The notes under the pieces are model-generated. The model saw only the letters and a list, made by a program, of their open reading frames with translations, searched no databases and was not told where the DNA came from. From contig NZ_NGJY01000002.1 in the NCBI RefSeq assembly GCF_003987565.1, forward strand, positions 372,001 to 436,000: a stretch of DNA of 64,000 bases. Reading direction: 5' to 3'. Source of the stretch: Vagococcus fessus (GTDB taxonomy: Bacteria; Bacillota; Bacilli; Lactobacillales; Vagococcaceae). Shown one piece after another: positions 42,467-52,177 of the stretch. Within the stretch, counting starts at the first letter, position 1. The number at the start of each line of letters is the position of its first letter. Made by a program: the position numbers and the translations under genes.

Positions 42467-45079
42467 CATGAAATCATAAGGTGTTACATTTTCCATTCCA
42501 ATCATCGGATCAACATTACCTGCTTGGATTGAAATCTCCACTTTAGAATCAAGTGAAACAGGTTCAGTAGGCTCTGAAATGACAGCTTTATCCTCTATGA
42601 CTTCATCAAATAATGAGACTTCTTTGACTTGCTTTTCATCTCGAGTTACCACTTCGTTTTCTTTTTTTAATTCTTTAGCTTTCAGTTCTTTTAGCTTTTC
42701 TTTCGGAATCGGATCATATGAACCTAATCCGCCATCAATATCCTCAGTTGCTTCTGCCAGTAAACCAGACTCATATGCTTCAAGTTGGGTTCTAACGGTA
42801 AGCGATATATCCCCGGCAGAAATAATACGTTCTTGCAAGGTTGTCTGACGGTTGTCACCTTCATTTTGAACACATCGTTCAAACGCTTCTGGTTCCCCAA
42901 CTAAAATAAGTAAGTCCTTACTTCGCGTCAAACCTGTATAAAAGAGATTACGCTGTAACATACGTTGATACTGCTTCACCATAGGTAAGATGACCATTTT
43001 AAACTCACTACCCTGAGATTTATGAATAGAACAACAGTACGATAGTGTAATTTTGTTCCACTCATTACGTTTATATGTTACCTCATTACTATCAAATTCG
43101 ATAGTCAATTCATCAACTTTATCATCTGATTCTTTCGCCAAAGTAATCCCGACAATTTTCCCCATATCACCATTAAATACATTTGACTCTGGACTATTGA
43201 CCAAATGAAGAACCTTATCTCCTATGCGGAATACTTTATCATTCCATTTTACTTCCTTGCGTTGACCTGTTTCGTTCGGGTTAAAAATCTCTTGCATCAT
43301 ATTATTAATATTATCAATCCCCGCAACCCCTCGATACATCGGTGCAAGCACTTGGATATCCGTCGGTGTAAAACCTTTGGCTTGTGCCTTCGTTACTACT
43401 TGTCTAATCACTTCTTCAATCTGATAAGCACTTGCTCTTATAAATGAACGGTCACTTTTATTTTGAGCAAAATCAACTGGCAACCTACCATCTTTAATAT
43501 CATGTGCTAGTGGAATAATACTAGACTCATTTTCTTGACGGTAGATGTCAATCAACTCACAACTTGGAATATCTTCAATTGCTAATAAATCATGTAACAC
43601 TTGACCCGGACCAACAGAAGGCAACTGGTCTTTATCTCCTACAAAAATAACTTGCATATTAGTTGGTATTGCTTTTAATAAAGTATTTGCCAACCACGTG
43701 TCAACCATTGACATCTCATCCACAATTAAAAGTCCACCTTCTAATTCCTTCGCACTTAGACTAGCATTTTTTTCTCGCCCATTTAAACCTAGTAAACGGT
43801 GGATAGTGCTTGCTGGTAAACCAGTTGTTTCATTCATCCTTTTAGCAGCTCGACCCGTTGGTGCTGCAAGTAAGATTGGAAAAATATCATTTTTATAATC
43901 ATCAATATCTAGCGATAACCCGTTTAATTCCGCAAATAGGTTCACAATCCCGTTAATAACAGTTGTCTTACCCGTCCCTGGTCCCCCCGTTAGAATAAAC
44001 AATGGGGATTTGATTGCTTCTTTTATGGCTTTTATTTGAGAATCACCGTAACTAATGTCAAAGTTCTTCTCAATCATTTCTAAATTAGAGGTAACATCAT
44101 CATCGTTATATTTAATAGTCTTCTTACGACTTAATAATCGTTGAATAGCCGTCCCCACACCCCATTCTGAAAAGAATAGTGTGTTCTCATACAAGTGTGT
44201 CCCTTCTTGTTGCATCTTTCCTTCAGACACAGCAGCGATAATCTCTTGCGCTACTAAATCAGGAGCAATTGTAAAAGATCGACTCATCTCTAGCGTACGT
44301 ATTGCTTTTTTTAATAATACTTCAGCGTCAATATAAGTGTCACCTGTCTCTAAACAACTACTCAACAGTTCATGAGTAATCGCTGCTCTGATGCGTTTTG
44401 GTGAATCAGCTGCGTAACCCAGTTGTTCCGCAATAGCATCTGCTTTTTTAAATCCAATCCCTTCAATGTCTTCCGTCAACTGATAAGGATTTTCTTGAAT
44501 CACATTCAATGTTTCCTCTTGATAGGTTTGATAGATTGCCATCGCCAATTGACTCCCAAAACCATACTGGTTTAAACCAATAACGATTTGCTCCATCCCA
44601 TAATTCAAACGAAGTGTTTCTAAAATCATCTCCCGCTTACTCTTTGTTAATGACGTCACTTCTTCTAAGCGTTTCGGGTCATCTAAAATAATGTCAATCA
44701 CGTTGTCACCTAGTAAATCAACCATATTTTCAGCCGTCTTTTTCCCAATACCCGGGAATTTACTTCCCGATAAATAAGCAATTAAGCCACTACCAGATGT
44801 CGGTTTTTCTTGTTGATAATTATCAACTTGGAATTGTTGACCATACTTAGCATGGTCAACCAACTTACCCACAAAACGGTAACTCTCTTCTTCTTGGATT
44901 TGGCCAAAACTACCTGTAACAACTATCTCACTCTCTTCGAATGATGTATTTGTATCTACAACCTTAATAAGCATTACTTTATAAAAGTTGCTAGGATTCT
45001 GAAAGAAGATCGCTGCGACTTTACCTACAACATAATTCTCTTGGTGGTTAAATTCAGTATCTCCGAGCGTATCTATCAT
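42464..45079 (-). CDS. recD2: RecD2-type ATP-dependent 5'-3' DNA helicase
   Basis: An 871-residue superfamily 1B helicase of the RecD2/YrrC group, acting in DNA repair without RecB/RecC. An N-terminal OB-like segment and helix-hairpin-helix elements (FPGIGKKTAENM, IEGIGFKKADAIAEQLG) precede Walker A GGPGTGKTT near 365. LLIVDEMSMVDT is Walker B, and CSIHKSQGSEFK (about 690) is the late motif. The last ~110 residues are a charged, low-complexity tail. The ATG is only 2 nt from AAAGGAGG, unusually close, but no better start exists. It is monocistronic. Confidence 0.93.
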   Translation of the reverse strand: MIDTLGDTEFNHQENYVVGKVAAIFFQNPSNFYKVMLIKVVDTNTSFEESEIVVTGSFGQIQEEESYRFVGKLVDHAKYGQQFQVDNYQQEKPTSGSGLIAYLSGSKFPGIGKKTAENMVDLLGDNVIDIILDDPKRLEEVTSLTKSKREMILETLRLNYGMEQIVIGLNQYGFGSQLAMAIYQTYQEETLNVIQENPYQLTEDIEGIGFKKADAIAEQLGYAADSPKRIRAAITHELLSSCLETGDTYIDAEVLLKKAIRTLEMSRSFTIAPDLVAQEIIAAVSEGKMQQEGTHLYENTLFFSEWGVGTAIQRLLSRKKTIKYNDDDVTSNLEMIEKNFDISYGDSQIKAIKEAIKSPLFILTGGPGTGKTTVINGIVNLFAELNGLSLDIDDYKNDIFPILLAAPTGRAAKRMNETTGLPASTIHRLLGLNGREKNASLSAKELEGGLLIVDEMSMVDTWLANTLLKAIPTNMQVIFVGDKDQLPSVGPGQVLHDLLAIEDIPSCELIDIYRQENESSIIPLAHDIKDGRLPVDFAQNKSDRSFIRASAYQIEEVIRQVVTKAQAKGFTPTDIQVLAPMYRGVAGIDNINNMMQEIFNPNETGQRKEVKWNDKVFRIGDKVLHLVNSPESNVFNGDMGKIVGITLAKESDDKVDELTIEFDSNEVTYKRNEWNKITLSYCCSIHKSQGSEFKMVILPMVKQYQRMLQRNLFYTGLTRSKDLLILVGEPEAFERCVQNEGDNRQTTLQERIISAGDISLTVRTQLEAYESGLLAEATEDIDGGLGSYDPIPKEKLKELKAKELKKENEVVTRDEKQVKEVSLFDEVIEDKAVISEPTEPVSLDSKVEISIQAGNVDPMIGMENVTPYDFM

Positions 45080-45193
45080 TTCATTTCCTCCTTTATTTGT
45101 CCAATTACTATCTTACTATCATAGTATCTCCTATCTATAATAACAAGAAAAAAAGACGTAAACTAGTCTTAATTATAGAGAGTTGTTAGAAAT

Positions 45194-45227
45194 AAAAAAG
45201 AAACTAACTTTCGTTAGCTTCTTTTTT
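45194..45227 (-). terminator. Terminator of the nanA operon
   Basis: A stem of AAGAA(A)CTAAC with GTTAG(C)TTCTT and a TTTC loop, flanked by A/T runs. Almost the same hairpin ends the divergent arm of the cluster at 53788-53819. Confidence 0.85.
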
Positions 45228-45240
45228 GTTTAAACACTAA

Positions 45241-46152
45241 TTAACAAAATTTTGAGATAGCAGCGTCGATCATTTCTTTAGCTTCTACTACGCTTTCTTC
45301 ACGTTCTTTCGCAACTGGTGATAATGGCCCACGTACGCGTCCTACTTCTACACCATTCATACCTAAAATAAGTTTCATTACATCATATAAGTTTCCACCA
45401 TATGATAACATTTTGAAAATAATTTCATTGATCGCTGTTTGAATTTCAAATGCTTTTTCCATGTTTTTCTCTTTAATGCATTTATCAGCTTCTAGGAATA
45501 ATTCTGGCATCACACCATATGTGCCACCAATACCTGCATCAGCACCCATTACACGGCCACCAACGAATTGCTCATCTGGACCATTAAAGATGATTGATTC
45601 TTTTTCTGAATTAAGTTTGAAGACATTGATATCCATTACTGGCATAGATGAATTTTTAACACCAATAACTTGATCTTTTTCCATCATTTTTTTGAATAAA
45701 TCAACAGATAATGCATAGCCTGTTGTTTGCGGAATGTTGTAAATAATGAAGTCTAATGATGTAGCTTCAATCATACTTGTCCAGTACGCTTCAATTGATG
45801 CTTCTGGAAGTACAAAGTAAATTGGTGGGATAGCTGCTAAAGCATCTACGCCTAAACTTTCAGCATGCTTAGCTAATTCAACGCTATCACGTGTAGATGG
45901 GGCAGCGATATGAGCAATAATTGTCATTTTTCCGCCGACTGCTTTCATCACGTTTTCTAATACTAATTTACGTTCTTCAACGGTTTGATAGATACACTCA
46001 CCTGAACTACCGCCAACATATAACCCTTTAACACCTTTTTCTAAATAATGTAATGCTAATTTTTGAATACGTTCTGGGCTAATGTTACCTTCGTCATCGT
46101 AACATGCGTAAAATGCTGGAATAATACCTTTGTATTTATCTAAGTTTTTCAT
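45241..46152 (-). CDS. nanA: N-acetylneuraminate lyase
   Basis: A 303-residue aldolase splitting N-acetylneuraminate into N-acetylmannosamine and pyruvate. It belongs to the DapA/NAL family: GGSSGE at 47-52 (carboxylate binding), Tyr138 in YNIPQTTGY, and the Schiff-base Lys166 in VIGVKNSS. The NAL subgroup rather than DapA is supported by FNGPDEQFVGG and by the surrounding nanE, nanK and transporter genes. It is last in the leftward operon, with a terminator directly after. Confidence 0.93.
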   Translation of the reverse strand: MKNLDKYKGIIPAFYACYDDEGNISPERIQKLALHYLEKGVKGLYVGGSSGECIYQTVEERKLVLENVMKAVGGKMTIIAHIAAPSTRDSVELAKHAESLGVDALAAIPPIYFVLPEASIEAYWTSMIEATSLDFIIYNIPQTTGYALSVDLFKKMMEKDQVIGVKNSSMPVMDINVFKLNSEKESIIFNGPDEQFVGGRVMGADAGIGGTYGVMPELFLEADKCIKEKNMEKAFEIQTAINEIIFKMLSYGGNLYDVMKLILGMNGVEVGRVRGPLSPVAKEREESVVEAKEMIDAAISKFC

Positions 46153-46174
46153 AATATAACACTCCTAGTGGTTT

Positions 46175-47542
46175 TTATTTATTTAACAATAGTGATTTCT
46201 TTTTATTCTCTTCAATAATTCGGTTACCATTTTCAGCGAATGAGTCTAATGCCTCTTTTGCTGATTTATCATTTGTGTACACTGCTTGTAGTTCTGGGAA
46301 AAACACGTTACGTAATTCTACATAACCTGGTGTATTATTTGAAAAATTGATTATATTTTCTGAGTTCTCAGTATATGCTTTAAGGTAAGGCATTTCATTT
46401 TCAAACTCTTTTGCTACAGAATCTCTAACTGGTAAGGCATTTTTTGAAGCTTTTACTAATTCTTTATCTGTAGAATAAAACTTAACAAAATCTTTTGCAG
46501 CTTTTACACGCTCTGAATCACCTGAATCAAATACTACGGAGCTTGTTACATATGTAAATGAAACAGGTTTCTTTTCACCTGGAATATTTGCTAAACGCAT
46601 GTCAAACTTCTCTACTTTACCGCTTTCCATATCCTTTTGAATACCATTAAATAGTACGCTATTTGTAAAGTTGATTGCTGTTTGTTTGTTTTGGAACATA
46701 GCGTTTACATCATTACTTGATAGTGACTCTGCACCTGAGGTTGTTAGCCCATCTTTTCTCATATCATCGATAAATTTTAGAGCTTTTTCTCCACTTTCTT
46801 CGTTAACAACAATTTTGCCGTTTTTATCAAAGAATTCATTACCGAACATTCTTAGATACGACATATTCCAAGTATCCCCTTGATTATTTTTAGCAAATAA
46901 GCCAAAAGGCGCAACATCTTTTTGTTTATCTTTGATTGTTTTTGCAATAGTTTTTAAATCCTCTGGAGACCAATTCACTATTTCATGTTCTCCTCCAATA
47001 TATTTGTCTAAACCAGCTTCTTTAAACATATCAGCATTATATGATAATGTTCCTGGATTATGCGCAAATGGATAGAAATAAGTTTTATCTTTAATTTGAA
47101 CATTTTCCCAAATTGATTCTGGAATATCCTTTTTCGTTTCATCATCAACAATATCATCTAGAGGTGCTAAGATTCCCATATGAGCGTATTCACTCAAAGC
47201 AAAACTTGAATCAAAGAACATATCAGGTAGTTGTTTAGTTTGAACAGCAACACTCAATTTATCCGCACGTTGTTCTCCTGGAATAACTTGAACATTAATT
47301 TTTACACCTGGATTTTTTTCTTCAAAACGTTTAGCTGCCTCTTTAAAGAAACTATCATAATCAGCACCTTCTTCTTTATCATCAAAGATACCTTTCCATT
47401 GAGGGGTTAGCCACATATCTAAGGTTACTTTGTCTGATTTAGATCCTGAAGCTTCCTCTTTCCCTTTACCACACCCAGATAAAACAACAACCGATGCCAA
47501 AACTGCCATACTGCCTAACATAATCTTGTTCAACTTTTTCAT
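46175..47542 (-). CDS. ABC transporter sugar-binding lipoprotein (probable sialic acid uptake)
   Basis: A family 1 extracellular solute-binding protein of 455 residues. The signal peptide ends in the lipobox LSGC (Cys about 24). Mature hallmarks include EEKNPGVKINVQVIPGEQ and the NTPGYVELRNVFFPELQAVY C-terminal lobe. Position in the nan operon suggests sialic acid as ligand, similar to SatA of pneumococcus; that is inference. Start 47542 follows AGGAGTGATACAG. The two permease genes are directly upstream. Confidence 0.9.
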   Translation of the reverse strand: MKKLNKIMLGSMAVLASVVVLSGCGKGKEEASGSKSDKVTLDMWLTPQWKGIFDDKEEGADYDSFFKEAAKRFEEKNPGVKINVQVIPGEQRADKLSVAVQTKQLPDMFFDSSFALSEYAHMGILAPLDDIVDDETKKDIPESIWENVQIKDKTYFYPFAHNPGTLSYNADMFKEAGLDKYIGGEHEIVNWSPEDLKTIAKTIKDKQKDVAPFGLFAKNNQGDTWNMSYLRMFGNEFFDKNGKIVVNEESGEKALKFIDDMRKDGLTTSGAESLSSNDVNAMFQNKQTAINFTNSVLFNGIQKDMESGKVEKFDMRLANIPGEKKPVSFTYVTSSVVFDSGDSERVKAAKDFVKFYSTDKELVKASKNALPVRDSVAKEFENEMPYLKAYTENSENIINFSNNTPGYVELRNVFFPELQAVYTNDKSAKEALDSFAENGNRIIEENKKKSLLLNK

Positions 47543-47560
47543 CTGTATCACTCCTATTTT

Positions 47561-48403
47561 TTATTCTTTAACAGCTCCCGCTGTAATTCCTTTAGTGAAA
47601 TATTTTTGGAACATAATAAAAATAACAATCATTGGTAATGCAGCAACCGCAGCTCCTGCAACTTTTAATCCCATATTTGGATTAATTTCTTGCATTAAAC
47701 CAGCGACGCCGACTGTCAATGTATTCATTTCTTTACTTCTGGCCATTAACAATTGCCATAGATAATCATTCCAGAATGTTACAAAGTTCAATATGAATAA
47801 CGCACCAATTCCTGGTTTAGCGATAGGTAACATCAATTTCCAAAAAATAGTCCATTCACTTGCACCATCTAATTTAGCAGATTCTCTGATTGAATCTGGA
47901 ATTGATTCAAAGAACGATTTAAGCATAAATACTCCAAAACATGTTGCCAAGTTAGGAATAATCAACGCTTGATAACTATCAACCCAATCAAATGCTACAA
48001 CCAATTTAAAAAGAGGGACTATAAATGTTTCTTTAGGTATCATTAATGATGCTATAAATAATGAAAAGAGAATGTTTTTACCTTTAAACTTCAATTTAGC
48101 AAAGCCATAAGCTGCTAATGAAGAAAAAATAACAGTCAAAGCTGTTGTTACAAATGATACAAAGAAACTATTAAAGGTCCATCTTAAAGCTGGTTGATTT
48201 TTAAACAACTCTTTGTAGTTATCTAAATATAAGCTTTTAGGTAAGATGTCTGGGGGCATTTTATAAATATCAGTTGACGATTTCAATGAATTGGTAATTA
48301 ACCAAAACAACGGTAGTAAACTACAAATAGCTAATAGCGTTACAATGATATTAACAATTAAGTCAGCCTTTTCCATTTTAGCTAATCTTTTAAAAAGTTT
48401 CAT
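47561..48403 (-). CDS. ABC sugar transporter permease (MalG/SatC type)
   Basis: A 281-residue integral membrane protein with six helices. It carries the EAA loop ESAKLDGASEWTIFWKLMLPIAKPG near residue 190, which docks the ATPase. ATG 48403 has GGAGGATT 7 nt before. It is separated from its partner permease by only 11 nt. No ATP-binding gene is in the operon, so it probably uses a shared MsmK/MsiK-type ATPase. Confidence 0.92.
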   Translation of the reverse strand: MKLFKRLAKMEKADLIVNIIVTLLAICSLLPLFWLITNSLKSSTDIYKMPPDILPKSLYLDNYKELFKNQPALRWTFNSFFVSFVTTALTVIFSSLAAYGFAKLKFKGKNILFSLFIASLMIPKETFIVPLFKLVVAFDWVDSYQALIIPNLATCFGVFMLKSFFESIPDSIRESAKLDGASEWTIFWKLMLPIAKPGIGALFILNFVTFWNDYLWQLLMARSKEMNTLTVGVAGLMQEINPNMGLKVAGAAVAALPMIVIFIMFQKYFTKGITAGAVKE

Positions 48404-48414
48404 GAACAATCCTC

Positions 48415-49299
48415 CTATTTTTCTTTTCCGAATGTTTTGAACTGTGGCATTGATAATGCTAAAGCCACAATAAACATAATTACACCCACAGCAGCAGCAA
48501 CACCAGTGTTGTTATAAACGAATGCATTTTGATATAAATAATACATCATTGTTACTGATGCATTATTTGGTCCGCCACCAGTTAACAGTTGGATAACTAC
48601 GAATATTTTAAGTACAGCAATAATATTAATAACTGTCAGATACAGTGTTGTTGGTCTCACTAAAGGGATTAATATTTTGCGAATACGCTGCCATCTTGTT
48701 GCACCATCAATTTGTGCTGCCTCGAAATAGTCCTCAGGAATTCCAATCATAGATGCAATATAAAGTATTATTGATTGACCTACATTTCCCACGAAAGTTA
48801 CAAAAATAATAACAGGCATAACCCAAACTTTACTCCCTAGTAAATTAACATCTGATACTCCCATATTTGATAATAGATATGAAATTAAACCATTGGCAGG
48901 ATTTAATAGAAAATTCCAAACCATACTCATGACAACCATCGAAACCATTACGGGTAGATAAAAACTGCCTCTAATAAACGATATATATTTTGAGCTTTTA
49001 TCATAGACTGCAGTTGCTACAAATAAGCCAAATGCGATTGTTAAAAATACTATAGCTACCACAAAAATAACTGTATTAAATATAGATTTTAAAAATACCG
49101 GATCTGCTATTAAATGTCTGTAATTATCAAATCCAACAAATGTTTCACCTTGATATGAACTTTGGAAAAAACTCATCCTAAAACCTTCAAATACTGGATA
49201 CAAGATAAATACTAAAAATAATAATAACTGTGGTGCAATAAATAAATAACCCGAATACGGATTTTCAATCCCTCTAAACTTCTTCTTTTTCTTTTCCAC
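48415..49299 (-). CDS. ABC sugar transporter permease (MalF/SatB type)
   Basis: A 294-residue membrane protein with six helices and the EAA motif YFEAAQIDGATRWQRIRKILIPLVRP near 195. The start is a GTG behind AAAGGAG (8-nt spacing), preceding a lysine-rich N-terminus (EKKKKKFRG). It is co-transcribed with the second permease and the binding protein. The uptake role for sialic acid is inferred from neighbours. Confidence 0.92.
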   Translation of the reverse strand: MEKKKKKFRGIENPYSGYLFIAPQLLLFLVFILYPVFEGFRMSFFQSSYQGETFVGFDNYRHLIADPVFLKSIFNTVIFVVAIVFLTIAFGLFVATAVYDKSSKYISFIRGSFYLPVMVSMVVMSMVWNFLLNPANGLISYLLSNMGVSDVNLLGSKVWVMPVIIFVTFVGNVGQSIILYIASMIGIPEDYFEAAQIDGATRWQRIRKILIPLVRPTTLYLTVINIIAVLKIFVVIQLLTGGGPNNASVTMMYYLYQNAFVYNNTGVAAAVGVIMFIVALALSMPQFKTFGKEK

Positions 49300-49369
49300 T
49301 CTCTTTTCTCCTTTATCACTTGTTCTCCCTTTTAAGAAAACGCTTCCTTAAAGAGGTAAAAAAATAATT

Positions 49370-50344
49370 TTAGTTATGACCGGTTATATTACTACCTGTA
49401 GCCCAATCAAAAACCATATCTTGGTATGTTACATTCATAGATTCGTGACCATATTCAGGTAATACTAACATTTTTTTATTAGCATTCAGACGATTATATA
49501 TGGCGTATTGAGTTGACGGTGGGCAAACATCATCAAGCAAACCGCAAACCATCATTACTTCTGCATTGATATCTGAAGCAAAGTTTTTTACGTCTATATA
49601 TCCTAGCTTTTTAAAAACATTCTCTTCGTTATCATAAAACGGATCAACAAATTTAAAGTAACGATGAAGTTCATCGTACGCTTCAGTATCATACTTTAAA
49701 TCTAAAACCCTTCTAAAATCAGAAAGAAATGGGTAGGTCGCAAATACTTTTTTTATTTTAGGCTGTAAGGCAGCTGCAACTAGTGCCAAAGCACCCCCTT
49801 GCGACTCACCATAGCTCATCATATTAGACGTATCGATTTTGTTGCACTCACTTATAATTCTAATCAACAGGGCTATATCTTGGTATACTTTTGTATAAAA
49901 TAACCCTTCAGGATCACCTGGAAGACCACGAACTATGTGGCCTTTCACCGTATTGCCCTTATAATGACCACAATCATTAGATTTTCCTGCCTGTCCTCTA
50001 ACATCCATCATTACAACTGCAACTCCAGACGCTGCGAACTTAAATACTTCAGACCAATCAGATGACCGACCTTGATAACCATGAAATTTAAACATTACAG
50101 GACATTTTTCTCGTTGCTTTGGTATTATTACTTTTGAATAAATATCTGAGTCATCTATACTTTTGTAAGTTAAGTCATAACACTCTGCAAATGGTATATT
50201 CATGCCTCTTAGAACCATGTTATATGATAATTCTAATGAGTTAACTTCCTTTAACCGTTCTTCCCAAAATATTTTAAAATTACTTGGAGGCTCATCTTTA
50301 CCTTTATATTTCTTCATATCTAAATAATCCATACTATCTAACAA
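49370..50344 (-). CDS. Acetyl esterase of the AXE/cephalosporin-C deacetylase family, probable sialate O-acetylesterase
   Basis: A 324-residue alpha/beta hydrolase. The nucleophile elbow is YGESQGGALAL (Ser near 182), the acid is Asp in LLDDVCPP and the base His in EYGHES. The family removes acetyl groups from sugars (acetyl-xylan esterase). In the pneumococcal nanA-nanB locus a similar gene is present, so removal of O-acetyl groups from sialic acid is the best guess here; this is inference. No signal peptide is visible, so it acts inside the cell. The start appears to be TTG 50344, 8 nt after AAGGAG; a GTG at 50353 lies on the SD itself. Confidence 0.82.
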   Translation of the reverse strand: MLDSMDYLDMKKYKGKDEPPSNFKIFWEERLKEVNSLELSYNMVLRGMNIPFAECYDLTYKSIDDSDIYSKVIIPKQREKCPVMFKFHGYQGRSSDWSEVFKFAASGVAVVMMDVRGQAGKSNDCGHYKGNTVKGHIVRGLPGDPEGLFYTKVYQDIALLIRIISECNKIDTSNMMSYGESQGGALALVAAALQPKIKKVFATYPFLSDFRRVLDLKYDTEAYDELHRYFKFVDPFYDNEENVFKKLGYIDVKNFASDINAEVMMVCGLLDDVCPPSTQYAIYNRLNANKKMLVLPEYGHESMNVTYQDMVFDWATGSNITGHN

Positions 50345-50393
50345 GCTATTCACTCCTTGTCAAAAATATTCTTTATTTTATAGTGATAATAAT

Positions 50394-51092
50394 TTAAGAC
50401 TCAATCTTTTCTATAAATTTTTTAGTAATTTCTTGTGGTCTTGTTATAGCTCCTCCAACTACTACTGAATGACACCCTAATTCTAAAACTCTTTTTGCTT
50501 TATCCGGGGTATCAATTTTACCTTCAGCTATAACTGGTAAGGTTGATACCTCAATAATTTCTTTCATAACTGAAAAATCATTATTTGAAATGTCCATCCC
50601 TTTAGTATTTTCTGTGTATCCATGTAATGTCGTACCAATAAAATCAAAACCAATTTTACAAGCATTTTCCACATCCTCAACTGTAGAACAGTCAGCCATT
50701 AATAAAATGTTTGGATATTCATTTTTTATAGTAGTTATAATTTTTTTTAAATCTTCACCATTTGGTCTTTTTCTCAATGTAGCATCACAAGCTATAACTT
50801 CAACTCCTGTTTCTGCAATCTCACGCATTTCTTTTAATGTAGGAGTAATAAACACTGTACTTCCTTCATAAACCTGTTTCATAATACCAATAACAGGCAC
50901 GTCAACAACTGATTTAATTTCTCTTATATCAACTACTGAATTAGCTCTGATACCAATTGCACCCGATTCAACAGCAGCAACCGCCATACGTCCCATTATA
51001 TAAGGACTGTGTAGTGGTTCATTTTCAAGAGCTTGACAAGAAACTATCAAACCATTTTTTATTTTATTTTCTACATCCGACACTTCTAACAT
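50394..51092 (-). CDS. nanE: N-acetylmannosamine-6-phosphate 2-epimerase
   Basis: A 232-residue TIM-barrel epimerase converting ManNAc-6-P to GlcNAc-6-P. Motifs are canonical: [48 protein letters not shown] (catalytic-type Asp/Lys region), [10 protein letters not shown] and [13 protein letters not shown] 51092 has AAAGGTGATAAAG; an upstream GTG overlaps that SD. It is first in the leftward arm of the nan cluster, with a promoter and a cre-like site just upstream. Confidence 0.95.
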   Translation of the reverse strand: MLEVSDVENKIKNGLIVSCQALENEPLHSPYIMGRMAVAAVESGAIGIRANSVVDIREIKSVVDVPVIGIMKQVYEGSTVFITPTLKEMREIAETGVEVIACDATLRKRPNGEDLKKIITTIKNEYPNILLMADCSTVEDVENACKIGFDFIGTTLHGYTENTKGMDISNNDFSVMKEIIEVSTLPVIAEGKIDTPDKAKRVLELGCHSVVVGGAITRPQEITKKFIEKIES

Positions 51093-51154
51093 CTTTATCA
51101 CCTTTACTTTCTACCTGATTACACTGATGAAAAACCAGCCTCAAAACGCCCTAT

Positions 51155-51168
51155 AGGTAACGCTTACA
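51155..51168 (-). promoter_or_regulatory. cre-like site in the nanE leader
   Basis: TGTAAGCGTTACCT on the minus strand matches TGWAANCGNTNWCA at all but the last W and A. It lies at the expected start site of the leftward transcript, where CcpA could act as a roadblock. Confidence 0.5.
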
Positions 51169-51174
51169 AATATG

Positions 51175-51203
51175 ATTCTATCACACGTAAAAAAATTACA
51201 CAA
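51175..51203 (-). promoter_or_regulatory. Promoter of the leftward nan operon
   Basis: TTGTGT (51198-51203), 17-nt spacer, TAGAAT (51175-51180) with TGn extension. Confidence 0.65.
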
Positions 51204-51226
51204 TACTTTTATTTATGAAAGTTTTT

Positions 51227-51252
51227 TACAGTAACCGTTTACAACTACTGTA
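51227..51252. promoter_or_regulatory. Inverted repeat, candidate operator of the RpiR regulator
   Basis: TACAGTA (51227-51233) and TACTGTA (51246-51252) form a perfect 7-bp inverted repeat with a 12-nt centre. It straddles the -35 element of nanK. It encloses most of the cre site at 51230-51243. Confidence 0.4.
51230..51243 (+). promoter_or_regulatory. cre-like site over the nanK -35
   Basis: AGTAACCGTTTACA matches TGWAANCGNTNWCA except for the first T. It covers the -35 hexamer TTTACA, so CcpA binding would block nanK transcription during growth on preferred sugars. Confidence 0.6.
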
Positions 51253-51267
51253 GATAAATGATATTAT
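51238..51267 (+). promoter_or_regulatory. Promoter of the rightward nan operon
   Basis: TTTACA (51238-51243), 18-nt spacer, TATTAT (51262-51267) with TGn extension. Confidence 0.55.
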
Positions 51268-51301
51268 CAAACTGTATTACTACATGAAAGGATGATCTAA
51301 T

Positions 51302-52165
51302 ATGACAAATACAGAACTTTATCTTGCATTCGATATTGGCGGAACTACTATAAAGTACTCTTTAATTACTAAAGATATGACGTTTTTAACTCATGACGTT
51401 TTCCCAACACCCAAAACGATTCTGGAAAGTATTTCAGAAATTTGTGAAGAACTCATAAAAGTACATCATATTACAGCAATTGGCATCAGCACCGCAGGGA
51501 TTGTTGATTCTGAAAGAGGCAGTATTCGATATGCTAGTGACTTAATACCTAACTATATTGGTACTCCTTTAAAAGAGCACCTTGAAAAAAAATTCTCGCT
51601 ACCAGTAAATGTTATAAATGATGTTCAAGCCGCTCTTCTTGGTGAAGCACTTCAAAATACTTTACCCGATAAAACTTTTTGTCTTACACTCGGCACGGGT
51701 ATAGGTGGAGCATATTTTATTAATGACCAACTCTACCACGGGGCTAATGATTTTGAAAATTCCATTGGTTATTTAAATTTTGACTCTACTACTGGAAAAA
51801 CATGGGAACAACGAGCCTCTACTATATCTTTAGAAAAAAAACTAAAAGAAAAATATGATATCACAGTACCTGAAGCTTTTGAATTAGCTCGACAAAATAA
51901 TAAAGAGATGATTTTTGAGCTAAGACAATGGATAAATGAGATTGCTAAAGGTATATCATCTATTATTTTATTATTTGATCCATCATTAATCCTTATCGGT
52001 GGTGGTGTATCAAAACAAAACGATTATATTATACCTATTTTAGAAGAAGAATTAGAAGTATTACTACCTCCTAATTTCTTAAAAACATCATTTACAACAC
52101 CGTCAAGCTTTAACCAGAACGCCTTATTGGGTGCCCTGTATCCATATTTTATAACTAAAAATTAA
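51302..52165 (+). CDS. nanK: ROK-family kinase, probable N-acetylmannosamine kinase
   Basis: A 287-residue sugar kinase. The phosphate-binding DIGGTTIK is at 11-18, ISTAGIVD near 64 and TLGTGIGGAYF near 131. The zinc-binding CxCGxxGC motif found in many ROK proteins is absent; the corresponding stretch is SIGYLNFDSTTGKTWEQRAS. Position next to nanA/nanE supports ManNAc as substrate. GAAAGGATG precedes the ATG. A cre-like site overlaps its promoter. Confidence 0.85.
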   Translation: MTNTELYLAFDIGGTTIKYSLITKDMTFLTHDVFPTPKTILESISEICEELIKVHHITAIGISTAGIVDSERGSIRYASDLIPNYIGTPLKEHLEKKFSLPVNVINDVQAALLGEALQNTLPDKTFCLTLGTGIGGAYFINDQLYHGANDFENSIGYLNFDSTTGKTWEQRASTISLEKKLKEKYDITVPEAFELARQNNKEMIFELRQWINEIAKGISSIILLFDPSLILIGGGVSKQNDYIIPILEEELEVLLPPNFLKTSFTTPSSFNQNALLGALYPYFITKN

Positions 52166-52177
52166 AGGAGTATTCTC

